From Amycolatopsis deserti (GTDB lineage: Bacteria > Actinomycetota > Actinomycetes > Mycobacteriales > Pseudonocardiaceae): DNA of 64,000 nt. This document shows positions 49,860 through 58,965 of the stretch, in pieces. The translations under genes and the position numbers were made by a program. The stretch is from the NCBI RefSeq assembly GCF_014653945.1, contig NZ_BNAU01000005.1:505083-569082 (forward strand). Reading direction: 5' to 3'. The notes under the pieces were generated by a model, which had not been told where the DNA came from, did not search any database, and worked only from the letters and a program-made list of their open reading frames with translations. Numbering within the stretch: position 1 is the first letter of the stretch; each line of letters opens with the position of its first letter.

Positions 49860-50231
49860 GTGACCGAAACCACAGTGAGCCCCGAGCAGGCGTGCCCGAT
49901 CGCGCCCGTGGTGGACCTCGTGTTCAGCCGCTGGACCACCCCGGTCCTGTGGACCCTGCACGAGTACGGACGGCAACGTTTCACCGAGCTGGAACGCCGC
50001 ATCACGACGATCACACCGAAGGTCCTGACGCAACGACTGCGCCAACTGGAGCGCGACGGGCTCGTGGTGCGCACCTACCACGCCGAGGTGCCACCCCGGG
50101 TGGAGTACGAAATCAGCGAGCTGGGCCGCAGCCTGGCCCCGCTGTTCGCGACCCTCGCGGAATGGTCCCCGAACCTGGACAAGGTGGAGCAGGCCCGCAC
50201 CGAGTACGACGCCACCCAGCGGCGCCGCTGA
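49860..50231 (+). CDS. HxlR-family regulator
   Basis: A 123-residue winged-helix regulator. ACPIAPVVDLVFSRWTTPVLWTL (with a conserved Cys near residue 12) leads into RFTELERRITTITPKVLTQRLRQLERDGLV and a wing (VEYEISELGRSL). HxlR proteins sense quinones, aldehydes or oxidants, often via the N-terminal Cys. GTG at 49860 starts the gene, after GAGGAAAG. It is divergent from the NmrA-like oxidoreductase, its probable target. Confidence 0.9.
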   Translation: MTETTVSPEQACPIAPVVDLVFSRWTTPVLWTLHEYGRQRFTELERRITTITPKVLTQRLRQLERDGLVVRTYHAEVPPRVEYEISELGRSLAPLFATLAEWSPNLDKVEQARTEYDATQRRR

Positions 50232-50270
50232 CCGGCCCCACCCGCGGTGGTCGTTCACGCAGACCTCCCG

Positions 50271-51080
50271 TCACGTGGGTGGATCGAGGCGGATGCCCGC
50301 CAGCTGGGTTGCCTGTGCGACCAGCCGGCCGCGGCTGTCCCACACGAAGCAGACCTCGTCGACGCGGTTGTCCTCGATCAGCCGCGCCTGGTGCAGCACC
50401 CGCACCGGGCCGGGGGCCGGCACCGCGCGCACGTAGGCGGTCAGCTCCAGCGTCGGCACCCAGCCGGTGAGCACGATGTCCAGCGTCGCGGGCGGAAACG
50501 CGTCCACCGCGTAGAGCAGCGACAACGGGTCGAAATCCGCGCCGCCGGGCAGGCCCAGCCAGCCGCGCAGCACCCCCGCCCCGCTCGGAGCGCCCCGGCC
50601 GAAACCGAGGTCCTCCGGCTGGATGCGCAGATCCACCTGGTCCATGATCGCCGGCCCCGGACCACCCCCGGCCGGGCCGGTGACCGGCACGCAGTCGGCG
50701 TACTCGCGCCCCTCCGGCTCCGGCATGCCCTGACTCCAGTACGGCTTGGACTCCGCGTCCAGCGCGCCGAGCGTGAACATCGCCTCCACGCACGGCGTGC
50801 CACCCTGGGTCAGCCGGGCCCGCACCTGACTCGCCGAGCGCCCGGTCCGCAGCACCTCCACACCCACCTCCACCGGGCCCGGATCCGGCGCACGCAAGTA
50901 GTGCGCACTGGCCGCGAGCACGTCCCGGTGCGAGGCGGATCGAGCCGCGGCACGGCCCAGCATCGCCAGCAGGTACCCGCCGTTGGGCTTACCGGCGATG
51001 GTCCAGCCGGGATGCAAATGCGCGCGGAACCGGCCCGGCGAGATCTCCTCGACCCGGCTCACCTCGGCAAAAGTGGTCAT
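50271..51080 (-). CDS. Acyl-CoA thioesterase (TesB-like double hotdog)
   Basis: A 269-residue protein with two hotdog halves. The first has LHPGWTIAGKPNGGYLLAMLGRAA, the glycine-rich loop and central helix of actinobacterial thioesterase_3/TesB relatives. The second has the strand pair LTGWVPTLELTAYVRA and VLHQARLIEDNRVDEVCFVWDSRGRLVAQATQLAG. It releases acids from acyl-CoA. It lies 2 bp after the MFS gene and is the last of the CoxSLM operon. The CoA connection suggests the operon handles a CoA-linked or organic-acid substrate. Confidence 0.85.
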   Translation of the reverse strand: MTTFAEVSRVEEISPGRFRAHLHPGWTIAGKPNGGYLLAMLGRAAARSASHRDVLAASAHYLRAPDPGPVEVGVEVLRTGRSASQVRARLTQGGTPCVEAMFTLGALDAESKPYWSQGMPEPEGREYADCVPVTGPAGGGPGPAIMDQVDLRIQPEDLGFGRGAPSGAGVLRGWLGLPGGADFDPLSLLYAVDAFPPATLDIVLTGWVPTLELTAYVRAVPAPGPVRVLHQARLIEDNRVDEVCFVWDSRGRLVAQATQLAGIRLDPPT

Positions 51081-51082
51081 GC

Positions 51083-52549
51083 TCAGATCCGTTCCGCGGG
51101 CGGCGCCACGGCGACGGCCGTACCGCGCCGACGGCGCCCCGTCAGGACGAACACCGCCGTGGTCACCACGGTCACGGCGAGCAGGACGACCACGGCGGTG
51201 AGGACGGCGGTGCCGACCGCGTCGGTGAACGCGGTTGCCAGGGCGGCCGGGCGCTGCGCCGGTGGCAGGCCGGCCAGTTCGTCCTCCAGTGCGTTCGTCA
51301 TGAGCGTCCCGAGCACGCTGGTGCCGAGCACGGCGCCGAGCTGCCGCGCCGCGTTGACGGTACCGGCGGCGACACCCTCTTTCCCGGGTGGCACGTGGCC
51401 GACCGCGAGGACGGTCGACGGTCCGTTGGCGAGTCCGCAGCCGAGTCCGAAGAGGACGAAGGAGGCGAGGTAGCCGGTGAACCCGTCGTCCGGCGCGGTG
51501 CGGCTGAACAGGGCTGCGCCGGCCGCCGCCGCGAGGAGCCCGGCGACGATCAGCCCGCGTGGCGGCACCCGGCGCACGAGGACACCGGCCAGTGCGGACC
51601 CGGCGATGAACGTGCCGAACTCGGCGAGCATCCGCACCCCGACCTGTAAGGCGGTCAGCCCCGCCACGCGCTGCAGCCACAGCACCTGCAGCAGGGACAC
51701 CCCGACGAAGCCGAACAACACCGCCGCCGCGAGCACCAGTGCGGTGCTGTACTGGGCATCGCGCATCAGCCGGAGGTCGAGCATGGGAGCGCGGTGCCGC
51801 AGCTCGACCAGCACGAACAGACCGAGGGCACACACCGTGACCACCGCGGTGACCACGACCCGGCCGCTGCCGAACCCGGTGTGGCCGCCTTCGATCAGCG
51901 TGTAGACCAGCGCCCCGGCACCGACGGCGCCCAGCAGCAGACCGAGCGGGTCGAGCCTGCTCTCCGCCGCGCGCGACTCCGGGACGAACGCGAGGGCGAT
52001 CACCGCCGCGATCACCGCGATGGCCGGGTTGAACCAGAACGCCGAGTGCCAGGAGGTGTACTTCAGCGCCAGGCCGGCGGCGATCGGGCCGACGGCGAGT
52101 CCGAGGCCGGAGGCCGCGGCCCACGCGGAGATCGCCCCGGCTCGACGACCCGGTTCGGGGAACTGGTGGGTCAGCAGGGCCAGCGAGCTCGGGGTGATCA
52201 GCGCTCCGCCGAGACCTGCGACCGCCTGCCCGGCCAGCACGGCGGGGAAGGTCTCGGCGAACACCAGGACCACTCCGCCCGCGGCCATCGCGGTGACACC
52301 GGCGAGGAACACGCGCCGCCGGCCGTTCCGGTCCGCGACCGCACCGGCGGCCAGCACGAACGTCGCGACGACGAGGGTGTAGACGCTGGGGATCCACACC
52401 ACGTCGGCGGTCGCGAGGTGGAGATCGTCCTGGACCGCGCTGAGCGTGCCGATCGTCTGGGTGGTTTGCACGAACACGGTGAACAGCCCCAGGCAGGCCG
52501 CGGCCAGGACGGCGCCGCCACGGGCGCGGACGGTTCGCTCAGTGTGCAT
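51083..52549 (-). CDS. MFS transporter (DHA2, 14-TM EmrB/QacA-like)
   Basis: A 488-residue major facilitator with about 14 hydrophobic segments. Signatures are VVWIPSVYTLVVATFVLAAGAVADRNGRRRVF, GQAVAGLGGALITPSSLALL and GTVNAARQLGAVLGTSVLG. The DHA2 group exports drugs or organic compounds. It overlaps the CoxM gene by 11 bp, so it is translated together with the molybdenum hydroxylase. It probably moves its substrate or product. Confidence 0.88.
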   Translation of the reverse strand: MHTERTVRARGGAVLAAACLGLFTVFVQTTQTIGTLSAVQDDLHLATADVVWIPSVYTLVVATFVLAAGAVADRNGRRRVFLAGVTAMAAGGVVLVFAETFPAVLAGQAVAGLGGALITPSSLALLTHQFPEPGRRAGAISAWAAASGLGLAVGPIAAGLALKYTSWHSAFWFNPAIAVIAAVIALAFVPESRAAESRLDPLGLLLGAVGAGALVYTLIEGGHTGFGSGRVVVTAVVTVCALGLFVLVELRHRAPMLDLRLMRDAQYSTALVLAAAVLFGFVGVSLLQVLWLQRVAGLTALQVGVRMLAEFGTFIAGSALAGVLVRRVPPRGLIVAGLLAAAAGAALFSRTAPDDGFTGYLASFVLFGLGCGLANGPSTVLAVGHVPPGKEGVAAGTVNAARQLGAVLGTSVLGTLMTNALEDELAGLPPAQRPAALATAFTDAVGTAVLTAVVVLLAVTVVTTAVFVLTGRRRRGTAVAVAPPAERI

Positions 52550-53417
52550 CGAAGGCTCCTTCCGCCGTCTCCGGCGCTGGGATGAGAGCGGTGAGTGCGC
52601 GGCGCAGGTACACCGGCAGGAGGTGCCGCCGGTAACCGGCGGAGGCGAAGTCGTCACCGAAGTGGTTCACGGGCACGGCCGACTGGGTGGCGACGGCTTC
52701 CACGATCGTCTCGGGACTGAGGGGCCGGCCCAGCAGGTGCTGTTCGGCGGCGGTGGCACGGAACGCGGTGGCGGCAGCTCCGGTGATCCCGATCCGGCAT
52801 CCCGTGCACCGTCCGTCCTCGCCGACCGCCGCGACCACCGCCACGCCGAGCACCGCGTAACCGGATGCGGGATGCATCCGCTTGAGGTAGGTCGATCGGG
52901 TGTCGCCGGTGAACGCCGGCATCGTCAGGTGCGTGAGCACCTCGCCGGGCCGGAGTTCGGGGTCGCTGAAGAACTCCTCGGCGGGTACTGCCCGCTGGGC
53001 ATCGGCGCTGCGGAGGTGGAGGGTCGCGCCGGCCGCCAGGGCGAGCGCGGGCCAGTCCCCGGCCGTGTCGGCCCGCACGACGGAGCCACCGACGGTCGCG
53101 CGGTTGCGGATCAGCGGATCGGCGATCACCGCGGCCGCGCGTGGCAGCAGCGGGACGGCCGCGCGCAGCAGCGCATCCCGTTCGATCTCGCCGGTCGTCG
53201 TCATCGCGCCGAGGGTCACCGTCGGCCCGGTCGTGATACCCCGCAATTCGGCGACCCGGGCCAGGTCGACGAGCAACCGGGGCCGTTGACGGCGCAGTTT
53301 CATCGCCGGGAGCAGCGCATGCCCTCCGGCAAGCAGCGTGGCGCCCTCGTCGCGAAGCAGGCCGAGGACTTCGGCGAGGTTGCCGGGGCTGACGTAGTCG
53401 AACGCAGCGGGAATCAC
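52539..53417 (-). CDS. Molybdenum hydroxylase FAD subunit (CoxM family)
   Basis: A 292-residue FAD-binding subunit. LLAGGHALLPAMKLRR and TVGGSVVRADTAGDWPALALA are the two FAD-binding motifs of the CoxM/xanthine dehydrogenase medium chain; a C-terminal CO-dehydrogenase flavoprotein domain follows. It passes electrons from the 2Fe-2S subunit to an acceptor. The GTG start overlaps the CoxL TGA (GTGA). Together with CoxS and CoxL it completes an alpha-beta-gamma hydroxylase. Confidence 0.92.
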   Translation of the reverse strand: MIPAAFDYVSPGNLAEVLGLLRDEGATLLAGGHALLPAMKLRRQRPRLLVDLARVAELRGITTGPTVTLGAMTTTGEIERDALLRAAVPLLPRAAAVIADPLIRNRATVGGSVVRADTAGDWPALALAAGATLHLRSADAQRAVPAEEFFSDPELRPGEVLTHLTMPAFTGDTRSTYLKRMHPASGYAVLGVAVVAAVGEDGRCTGCRIGITGAAATAFRATAAEQHLLGRPLSPETIVEAVATQSAVPVNHFGDDFASAGYRRHLLPVYLRRALTALIPAPETAEGAFDAH

Positions 53418-55780
53418 CGTGCGGCCTCCTCGCTCGCGGTGGCGATCGCCGCGCGCACCCGTTCCGGACTCATCGGCATGTCGAGGTGGGTGACCCCGAG
53501 CGGGGCCAGCGCGTCGAGCACCGCGTTGACCACGGCCGGTGGTGCGGCGATGGCGCCGGCCTCGCCGACGCCCTTGACTCCCAAGGGGTTGACGGGGCTC
53601 GGCGTGATCGTGTGCCCGGTCTCGAAGCGGGGCAGCTGTTGTGCGCGGGGGAACGGGTAGCGCATCCAGTCGGCGGTGGTGAGTGTCCCGTCGTCGGCGT
53701 ACCGGGCGCCTTCGAGGAGCGCCTGCCCGAGCCCTTGGGCGAGACCGCCGTGGATCTGTCCCCGGACGAGCAGCGGGTTGATGATCGTGCCGCAGTCGTC
53801 GACCGCGACGAACCGGTCGATCGCGATGTCGCCGGTGTCCGGATCGACGTCGACGACGGCGATGGAGGTCCCGAACGGGAACGTCAGGTTCTCCGGCTGG
53901 TGGAAGATCCGCTCGTCCAGACCGGGCTCGACTCCACCGGGGAGGCCGGGGACGAAGTGGGCGAGCCTGGCCACCTCCTGCCACGATAGGGCGTTCGACC
54001 CGTCCGGTCCGGTGAACACCCCCGGGCCGTGCCCGACCTCGGCGGGCGGGACGCCGAGTGCGTGGGCGGCGATCAAGCGCGCTTTGGCGAGGACCCGACC
54101 CGCGGCGCGGTGCACGGCCGCGCCGCCGACGGGCATGGACCGCGAGTTGAAGGTCCCCAGCCCGAACTCGACCTGGGCGGTGTCGCCTTCGACGACGTCG
54201 ATGTCCTCCGGTGGCAGGTTCAGCACGTCGGCGGCGATCTGCGCGTAGGTGGTGGCGTGTCCCTGCCCGTGATCGGCCGATCCCGTGTGGACGGTCACCG
54301 TCCCGTCCGGGTGGACCAGGACTCGCGCGTACTCCCAGCCGCCGAAGGCGAAGCCGAGCATGTTCAGCACGCGGCCGTCCCCGATACCGGTGAACTCGGT
54401 GTAGGTGCACAACCCGATCCCCCGGTACCGGCCCTGCCGGCGCAGCGCGGCCTGCTCCTCGCGCAGCCGGCGGTAGTCCGCGAGGTTCAGGGCCTCGTCG
54501 AGGTTGCGTTCGTAGTCGCCGCTGTCGTAGACGACGGCGCCGGTGGGCTGCCGATAGGGGAAGGCGTCCACGGGGATGAAGTTGCGGCGCCGGATCTCCG
54601 CGGGGTCGAGGTGGAGCTCGCGAGCGAGCTCGTCGACCATGCGCTCGATGAGGTAGGTCGCCTCCGGCCGGCCCGCGCCGCGGTAGGTGTCGACGCGGGA
54701 AGTGTGGGTGTACACGCCGATCGTGTCGACCTCGACGTGGGGGATGCGGTACACGCCGGTGAGCATCAGGCCGCAGTTGACCGCAGGCACACCGGCGCCC
54801 ATTCCGGACAGGTAGGCGCCGAGATTGGCCCAGATCGTCGCCTTGACCCCGGTGATGACGCCGTCGGCCGTCGCGCACAGTTCGACGTCCTGGACGTGGT
54901 CGCGCCCGTGGTTGGTGGCGAGGAAGTCCTCACCGCGGGTCGCGGTCCAGCGCACGGGCCGCCCGAGCCGCATCGCCAGCGCGGCGACGAGCGCCTCCTC
55001 CGGGTACAGGTGGAGCTTCGCGCCGAAGCCACCGCCCACGTCCGGTGCCACCACCCGGATCCGGTGCTCGGGAAAACGCAGCACCCCGGCCAGCTGCCGC
55101 TTGAGCGCATGCGGCCCCTGCGTGGTGCTGTGGACCGTCAGCCGCTCCCGCACCGGGTCGTACTCGGCGAGCACCGAGCGCGGTTCGAGCGCACCGGGCA
55201 CGAGGTTCTGGTTGCGCAGGCGCCGCCGGATGACGACATCGGCGCGCGCCTTGGCCTGCCGGTAGTCACCGCCGCGAACCGGGAAGCGGAACGCTACGTT
55301 GCCATCCACTGTGGAACGCACGACCGGTGCACCGTCCTGTGCCGCGGCCAGGGGATCGGTGACCGCGGCGAGCGGTTCGTAGGACACCTCGATCGCCTCG
55401 AGCGCGTCCTGGGCGGCCGCAGCGGTCTCGGCCACCACGACGGCGATGCCGTCGCCGTGGAAGCGGGCGATGTCGACAGCCAATGCCCGGTGCTCCGGCA
55501 CGGTCATCCCGGGCAGCACCCAGGTCGCGGGGAGCGGGGCGATCGTGTCGAGCAGGTGCGCACCGGTCAGGACCGTGACGACGCCGGGCGCCGTCTCGGC
55601 CCGGGTGGTGTCGATGGCGCGGATGCGCGCGTGGGCGTGCGGGCTGCGCAGGACGACGGCGTGGAGCGCGCGGGTCGCCGCGGCGATGTCGTCGGTGAAC
55701 CGGCCGCGACCGGCGAGGTGCCGCCGGTCCTCCCGGCGGCGCAGGGGTTGTCCGATCCGGACGGTCGATGGCTCAGGCAT
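53414..55780 (-). CDS. Molybdenum hydroxylase large subunit (CoxL form II)
   Basis: A 788-residue molybdopterin-cytosine-dinucleotide subunit. It has GRGRFTDDI at the start, [14 protein letters not shown] (molybdopterin site) and the active-site loop [10 protein letters not shown]. That loop is the form II version (AYRGAGR), not the form I AYxCSFR of true CO dehydrogenases, so CO oxidation is doubtful. Form II enzymes hydroxylate purines, aldehydes or N-heterocycles. It overlaps CoxS by 8 bp and CoxM by 4 bp. Late [18 protein letters not shown] is the usual active-site Glu motif. Confidence 0.93.
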   Translation of the reverse strand: MPEPSTVRIGQPLRRREDRRHLAGRGRFTDDIAAATRALHAVVLRSPHAHARIRAIDTTRAETAPGVVTVLTGAHLLDTIAPLPATWVLPGMTVPEHRALAVDIARFHGDGIAVVVAETAAAAQDALEAIEVSYEPLAAVTDPLAAAQDGAPVVRSTVDGNVAFRFPVRGGDYRQAKARADVVIRRRLRNQNLVPGALEPRSVLAEYDPVRERLTVHSTTQGPHALKRQLAGVLRFPEHRIRVVAPDVGGGFGAKLHLYPEEALVAALAMRLGRPVRWTATRGEDFLATNHGRDHVQDVELCATADGVITGVKATIWANLGAYLSGMGAGVPAVNCGLMLTGVYRIPHVEVDTIGVYTHTSRVDTYRGAGRPEATYLIERMVDELARELHLDPAEIRRRNFIPVDAFPYRQPTGAVVYDSGDYERNLDEALNLADYRRLREEQAALRRQGRYRGIGLCTYTEFTGIGDGRVLNMLGFAFGGWEYARVLVHPDGTVTVHTGSADHGQGHATTYAQIAADVLNLPPEDIDVVEGDTAQVEFGLGTFNSRSMPVGGAAVHRAAGRVLAKARLIAAHALGVPPAEVGHGPGVFTGPDGSNALSWQEVARLAHFVPGLPGGVEPGLDERIFHQPENLTFPFGTSIAVVDVDPDTGDIAIDRFVAVDDCGTIINPLLVRGQIHGGLAQGLGQALLEGARYADDGTLTTADWMRYPFPRAQQLPRFETGHTITPSPVNPLGVKGVGEAGAIAAPPAVVNAVLDALAPLGVTHLDMPMSPERVRAAIATASEEAAR

Positions 55781-56237
55781 CGGCGGTATCCCGAGCGGCA
55801 GAGGCGATGGCATCCACGATGTGCTGGTAGCCGGTGCAGCGGCAGAAGTTGCCCTTGAGCCAGGCGCGGATCTCCTCCTCGGTGGGATCCGGGTTCCGCC
55901 GGAGGAGCTCCAGACTGCTCATGACCATCCCGGGTGTGCAGAAACCGCACTGCACGGCGTGCCGCTCAAGGAACGCGGCACGCAGCGCGTCCGCGCCGAG
56001 ACCTTCGATCGTGTCGACGGCGCGACCGTCGGCCTGCACGGCCAGCACGGTGCAGGACTTCACCGCGAGCCCGTCGAGGTGCACCGTGCACGCCCCGCAC
56101 TGGGAGGTGTCGCACCCGACGTGCGCGCCGGTGTGGCCGAGGTCTTCGCGCAGCAGGTGCACCAGCAGCTGCCGCGCCTCGACCGTCACCTGCCGGGGCT
56201 TTCCGTTCAGCCGGACGGAAACGTGGTGCTGGGACAT
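55773..56237 (-). CDS. Molybdenum hydroxylase 2Fe-2S subunit (CoxS family)
   Basis: A 154-residue iron-sulfur subunit. Plant-type cluster cysteines are C42, C47, C50 and C62 ([12 protein letters not shown]...SC); the second cluster cysteines are C97, C100, C132 and C134 ([16 protein letters not shown]). The start at 56237 (MSQHHVSV) follows GAGGGG. It is the first gene of the operon CoxS-CoxL-CoxM-MFS-thioesterase. The HxlR regulator is divergent, with 86 bp between starts. Confidence 0.93.
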   Translation of the reverse strand: MSQHHVSVRLNGKPRQVTVEARQLLVHLLREDLGHTGAHVGCDTSQCGACTVHLDGLAVKSCTVLAVQADGRAVDTIEGLGADALRAAFLERHAVQCGFCTPGMVMSSLELLRRNPDPTEEEIRAWLKGNFCRCTGYQHIVDAIASAARDTADA

Positions 56238-56269
56238 GACAGGGCCCCTCCAGGAAGTCAGTTGGACTT

Positions 56270-56306
56270 TCAAACTTGGAGTGGACACTAGCGGTAGTGA
56301 GTTTGA
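56270..56306. promoter_or_regulatory. Symmetric elements between coxS and the second HxlR gene
   Basis: TCAAACT (56270-56276) is complementary to AGTTTGA (56300-56306), and CACTA-GCGG-TAGTG (56286-56299) is a perfect 5-bp dyad. The two are not concentric. They lie in the divergent promoter region, where the HxlR protein would bind. Which one is used cannot be told. Confidence 0.42.
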
Positions 56307-56323
56307 TATGGCAACCTACTCGG

Positions 56324-56842
56324 GTGACCACGCCAGCCGAGACCAAAAGCGGCACACCGTCCCTGCCGGGGCGGCCGTGCTCCATCGCCGCGGCACTGCA
56401 CCACGTGGGCGACAAGTGGGCGCTGCTCGCGATCCGCGAGCTCACGCTGGGAAACCACCGGTTCACCTCGATCGTGCGCAACACCGGCGCTCCCCGTGAC
56501 CGGCTGGCCGCGCGGCTGCGCGGGCTCGAAGCAGCCGGTGTCGTGGAGCGGCGGCAGTACAGCGAGCACCCGCCGCGCTTCGAGTACCACCTGACCCAGT
56601 CCGGACGCGATCTCGGCATGGTGCTGCAAGCGCTGCGCAGCTGGGGCGACCGCTGGGCCGTGGACGAGCCGCCGATCGTGTTCGAGCACACCTGCGGGCA
56701 CCCGCTCGACCCCGCGCTGATGTGCCGTCACTGCGGTGCGGAAGTCAAAGCGGGCGAAGTTCACCCGCACAGCAACGCCGAAGGCTGGGACCTCCGCGGG
56801 CCCACGGCGATCCACGACGACAGGAGTGACCATGAGCGTTGA
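56324..56842 (+). CDS. HxlR-family regulator with C-terminal zinc-like tail
   Basis: About 172 residues from GTG 56324. The HxlR core has CSIAAALHHVGDKWALLAIRELTLG, NHRFTSIVRNTGAPRDRLAARLRGLEAAGVVERRQY, and a wing ending in FEYHLTQSGRDLGMVLQALRSW. An extra tail of about 55 residues has HTCGHPL and MCRHCGAEV, a probable zinc site not found in short HxlR proteins. Earlier in-frame starts run into the intergenic symmetric elements. It overlaps the next gene by 11 bp and is divergent from CoxS, so it probably controls both. Confidence 0.85.
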   Translation: MTTPAETKSGTPSLPGRPCSIAAALHHVGDKWALLAIRELTLGNHRFTSIVRNTGAPRDRLAARLRGLEAAGVVERRQYSEHPPRFEYHLTQSGRDLGMVLQALRSWGDRWAVDEPPIVFEHTCGHPLDPALMCRHCGAEVKAGEVHPHSNAEGWDLRGPTAIHDDRSDHER

Positions 56843-57623
56843 CGTCGAAATGGCCGGGCCGGTGGCCGTGACCACGATCAACCGCCCGGACAAGCTCAAC
56901 GCCCTCGACTACGCCACCATCGACGAGCTCCTCGACGTCCTGGACCGGATCGAGGAGAACGACGCGGTGCGCGCCGTGGTCCTCACCGGCGCGGGAGACC
57001 GCGCGTTCAGCGCGGGCGCGGACATCAACGACCTGGCGCGCAGCATCGCCGGCGGCACCGAGCGGGCGCTGCGTGAGATCGTCCGCCGCGGTCAGGGGCT
57101 GACCCGTCGCGTCGAGACGTTCCCCAAGCCCCTCATCGCCGCGGTCAACGGCCTCGCCTACGGCGGCGGTTGCGAGGTCACCGAGGCCGCGCCGCTGGCC
57201 ATCGCGAGCGACCGGGCCACGTTCGCCAAGCCCGAGATCACGCTCGGTTTCCCGCCCCCGTTCGGGGGCTCGCAACGCCTCCCCCGGCACGTCGGCCGCA
57301 AGCGCGGGCTGGAGATGATCCTCACCGGCGACCCGATCGACGCGCAGCGGGCGGCCGAGATCGGCATCGTCAACCGCGTCGTCCCCCACGACACCTTGAT
57401 GGACGCCGCGATCCAGCTGGCGCACCGCATCACCCGGCACAGCAGCACGGCCGTCACGGCCTGTCTCAACGCGGTCACCCGCGGGATCAACCTGCCCATC
57501 GACGAAGGCCTCGCGGTCGAGGCGTCCTGGTTCGCGGTGACGGTACCGAGCGAGGGCGTGCGCGAAGGGATCCAACGGTTCCTCACCAGGACCCGCCCGA
57601 CACCCGTCCAGGAAGCCGGCTGA
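56832..57623 (+). CDS. Enoyl-CoA hydratase/isomerase family protein
   Basis: A 263-residue crotonase-fold enzyme. VAVTTINRPDKLNALDYATIDELLDVL and AGDRAFSAGADINDLA (oxyanion hole and CoA-binding), then LIAAVNGLAYGGGCEVTEAAPLAIAS and AEIGIVNRVVP are typical. The catalytic acid positions lie in GGGCEVTEA (Glu) and PEITLGFPP. The ATG is coupled to the HxlR gene by an 11-bp overlap. It could process the CoA thioester of the compound made by the divergent hydroxylase-thioesterase operon. Confidence 0.9.
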   Translation: MSVDVEMAGPVAVTTINRPDKLNALDYATIDELLDVLDRIEENDAVRAVVLTGAGDRAFSAGADINDLARSIAGGTERALREIVRRGQGLTRRVETFPKPLIAAVNGLAYGGGCEVTEAAPLAIASDRATFAKPEITLGFPPPFGGSQRLPRHVGRKRGLEMILTGDPIDAQRAAEIGIVNRVVPHDTLMDAAIQLAHRITRHSSTAVTACLNAVTRGINLPIDEGLAVEASWFAVTVPSEGVREGIQRFLTRTRPTPVQEAG

Positions 57624-57898
57624 CCTGCCTCACCCCGGTGAGGGCGGGTCTGCCTGCCACCGCCGGCGCCGTATGGCTCGCCTGTGACGACGGGGACGCT
57701 TCTGGGTTCCTGGTCGTCCACAGATTCAGGCCGCCACCTGGCATTGTTGGCATTCCCCGCCACCTGACCGCCAACGCGGTTCCGGTGTCGTTCGGCCTGA
57801 TGTCAGGCGTCGCTTCAGCCACCAGCCATCCGATGGTCGAATCGTTCGGCTGCGCCGGCGAGGCGTCCGGCTGTCGGCCTCCCGAGCAACGTTCTGGT
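57624..57898. other. Non-coding stretch with possible mobile-element relic
   Basis: About 275 bp without a credible gene. The part 57660-57800 (with GGCATTGTTGGCATTCC-like sequence, many stop codons in most frames and lower coding bias) looks like a decayed piece of a mobile or protein-coding element, but I cannot name it. No terminal inverted repeats or target duplication are visible. Confidence 0.25.
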
Positions 57899-57928
57899 GG
57901 GTGGCGCCGGGTCGACCCGGCGCCACCC
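57899..57928. terminator. Perfect 30-bp palindrome, terminator
   Basis: The half GGGTGGCGCCGGGTC (57899-57913) is followed immediately by its exact reverse complement (57914-57928). It begins 5 bp from the CDGSH stop codon on the minus strand. The loop is absent in the perfect form, so a few central base pairs would open. It is a likely terminator of the minus-strand metal operon, and its symmetry could also serve the plus-strand enoyl-CoA hydratase. Confidence 0.75.
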
Positions 57929-57933
57929 GCGCC

Positions 57934-58155
57934 TCAGGAAGACCGTTCGGTAGCGGCGAACCCGTTCCTGGCATGGGCGCCGTCGCAGAAGGGCTTCTTC
58001 GCTGACATGCCGCAGCGGCACAGGAGCTTCGTGCGGCCGGGCCCGAGGTCGTAGACGTTGTTGTCGTGGTCGACGAGGCGGATCGGGCCCTTCACCTGGT
58101 ACGGGCCGTTGTCCACTGTCTTGATCACGACCTCGGGCGAGGGCTGATCGCTCAT
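57934..58155 (-). CDS. CDGSH-type iron-sulfur protein
   Basis: A 73-residue protein. The signature CRCGMSAKKPFCDGAH supplies C46, C48, C57 and H61 of the 3Cys-1His 2Fe-2S cluster. The N-terminal part (VIKTVDNGPYQVKGPIRLVDHDNN) is the small beta cap. These proteins are redox or cluster-transfer factors linked to iron and oxidative stress. It lies 2 bp after the copper chaperone gene and is the last of three minus-strand genes. Confidence 0.93.
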   Translation of the reverse strand: MSDQPSPEVVIKTVDNGPYQVKGPIRLVDHDNNVYDLGPGRTKLLCRCGMSAKKPFCDGAHARNGFAATERSS

Positions 58156-58157
58156 CG

Positions 58158-58364
58158 TCAGCTCGCGAGCTGGTAGCCGGCGCCGGTGATCGCCGCGCGG
58201 ACCTGCTGGTCGTCGACCAGCGCGTCGCTGGTCACGGTGACCTCGCCGGTCGCGATGTCGACGTCCACGTCGGTGACACCCGCTACGCCGGCGACCGCGT
58301 TGGTCACCTTGTTCATGCAGCCGGAGCAGGTCATGCCCTGGACGGTGTAGACAGCGGTGCTCAT
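58158..58364 (-). CDS. copZ: Copper chaperone, HMA domain (CopZ-like)
   Basis: A 68-residue heavy-metal-associated domain with the metal motif GMTCSGC (C13, C16). The beta-alpha-beta-beta-alpha-beta fold is suggested by VTDVDVDIATGEVTVTSD and VRAAITGAGYQLA. CopZ carries Cu(I) to exporters or regulators. The start MSTAVYTVQG follows GAGACAA. Copper control is also suggested by the CsoR-like 15-mer at 58966 upstream of this operon. No copper ATPase is in the window. Confidence 0.9.
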   Translation of the reverse strand: MSTAVYTVQGMTCSGCMNKVTNAVAGVAGVTDVDVDIATGEVTVTSDALVDDQQVRAAITGAGYQLAS

Positions 58365-58388
58365 CAATTGTCTCCTGGTCGGAACTAC

Positions 58389-58919
58389 TTACAGGGATGG
58401 GGTGAGTGCCGGTTCGATTCCGGCGACGAGGTTGAAGGCGCCGGTCAGCAGGTTGAGCGAGACCAGTCCGACGACCTCGGCGATGACGCGCTCGCTCCAG
58501 CCGTGCGCCTGGAGTCCGGCGACGTCGTCGTCGGCCAGGGACGCGGGTTCGGCGAGCACCCGGACCGCGAACTCGATGAGCGCCGCCTCGCGCCGGTCCG
58601 TCGCGGTGCCCTGCCGGGCCAGCGCGATGTCGACCTCGCTCAAGCCCGCGGCCCGGCCGCCGTCGATGTGCGCTTCCAGGCAGGCGGCGCAGCCGATCCA
58701 TTCCTGCACCGCGATCGCGAGCTTCTCGCTCAGCGCGCGGGGCAGCTTCGTGCGTTTCATCGCCCGGGACAGCTCCAGGTAGCCCTGCAGCAGCGCGGGC
58801 GAGTGGGCCATCGTGCGGATCATCTCCCCCGCCGAGCCGTGCCGGGCGACGATTCCGCCGAGCAGCTCGCGGGACTTCTCCGGCGCGTCGGCCGGTTCGA
58901 GCGCGGGGAGCCGGCGCAT
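58389..58919 (-). CDS. AhpD-like carboxymuconolactone decarboxylase family protein
   Basis: A 176-residue helical protein. EWIGCAACLEAH (C77, C80, H84) is the AhpD-type peroxidase/disulfide reductase active site: Glu, C-x2-C and His. Such proteins reduce peroxides or act as thiol redox partners. It is the first gene of the operon with CopZ and CDGSH, and its start codon overlaps an upstream 11-codon ORF (TGATG). A 15-bp CsoR-like site lies 47 bp before the start. Confidence 0.88.
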   Translation of the reverse strand: MRRLPALEPADAPEKSRELLGGIVARHGSAGEMIRTMAHSPALLQGYLELSRAMKRTKLPRALSEKLAIAVQEWIGCAACLEAHIDGGRAAGLSEVDIALARQGTATDRREAALIEFAVRVLAEPASLADDDVAGLQAHGWSERVIAEVVGLVSLNLLTGAFNLVAGIEPALTPSL

Positions 58920-58954
58920 CAGCCGACCTCCTCGAGCCGCTGTTCCGTATCCAT
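58919..58954 (-). CDS. Short upstream ORF coupled to the AhpD-like gene
   Basis: A 12-codon ORF (MDTEQRLEEVG and stop) whose TGA overlaps the AhpD-like ATG. AGGAG lies 7 bp before its ATG. The TACCC-GTAGG-GGGTA operator ends 12 bp before the start codon, so this would be the first thing translated after induction. It might be a leader peptide or only translational coupling. It could also be chance; it is not an established gene. Confidence 0.4.
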   Translation of the reverse strand: MDTEQRLEEVG

Positions 58955-58965
58955 CTGACGTCTCC

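Noticed and set aside
53414..56237. True aerobic CO dehydrogenase
   Set aside because: The large subunit has the form II loop TYRGAGR instead of the AYxCSFR active site of CO-oxidising enzymes.
57624..57898. Possible insertion-sequence remnant
   Set aside because: I could not recognise a transposase motif, terminal repeats or duplicated target, so it is listed only as unexplained sequence.
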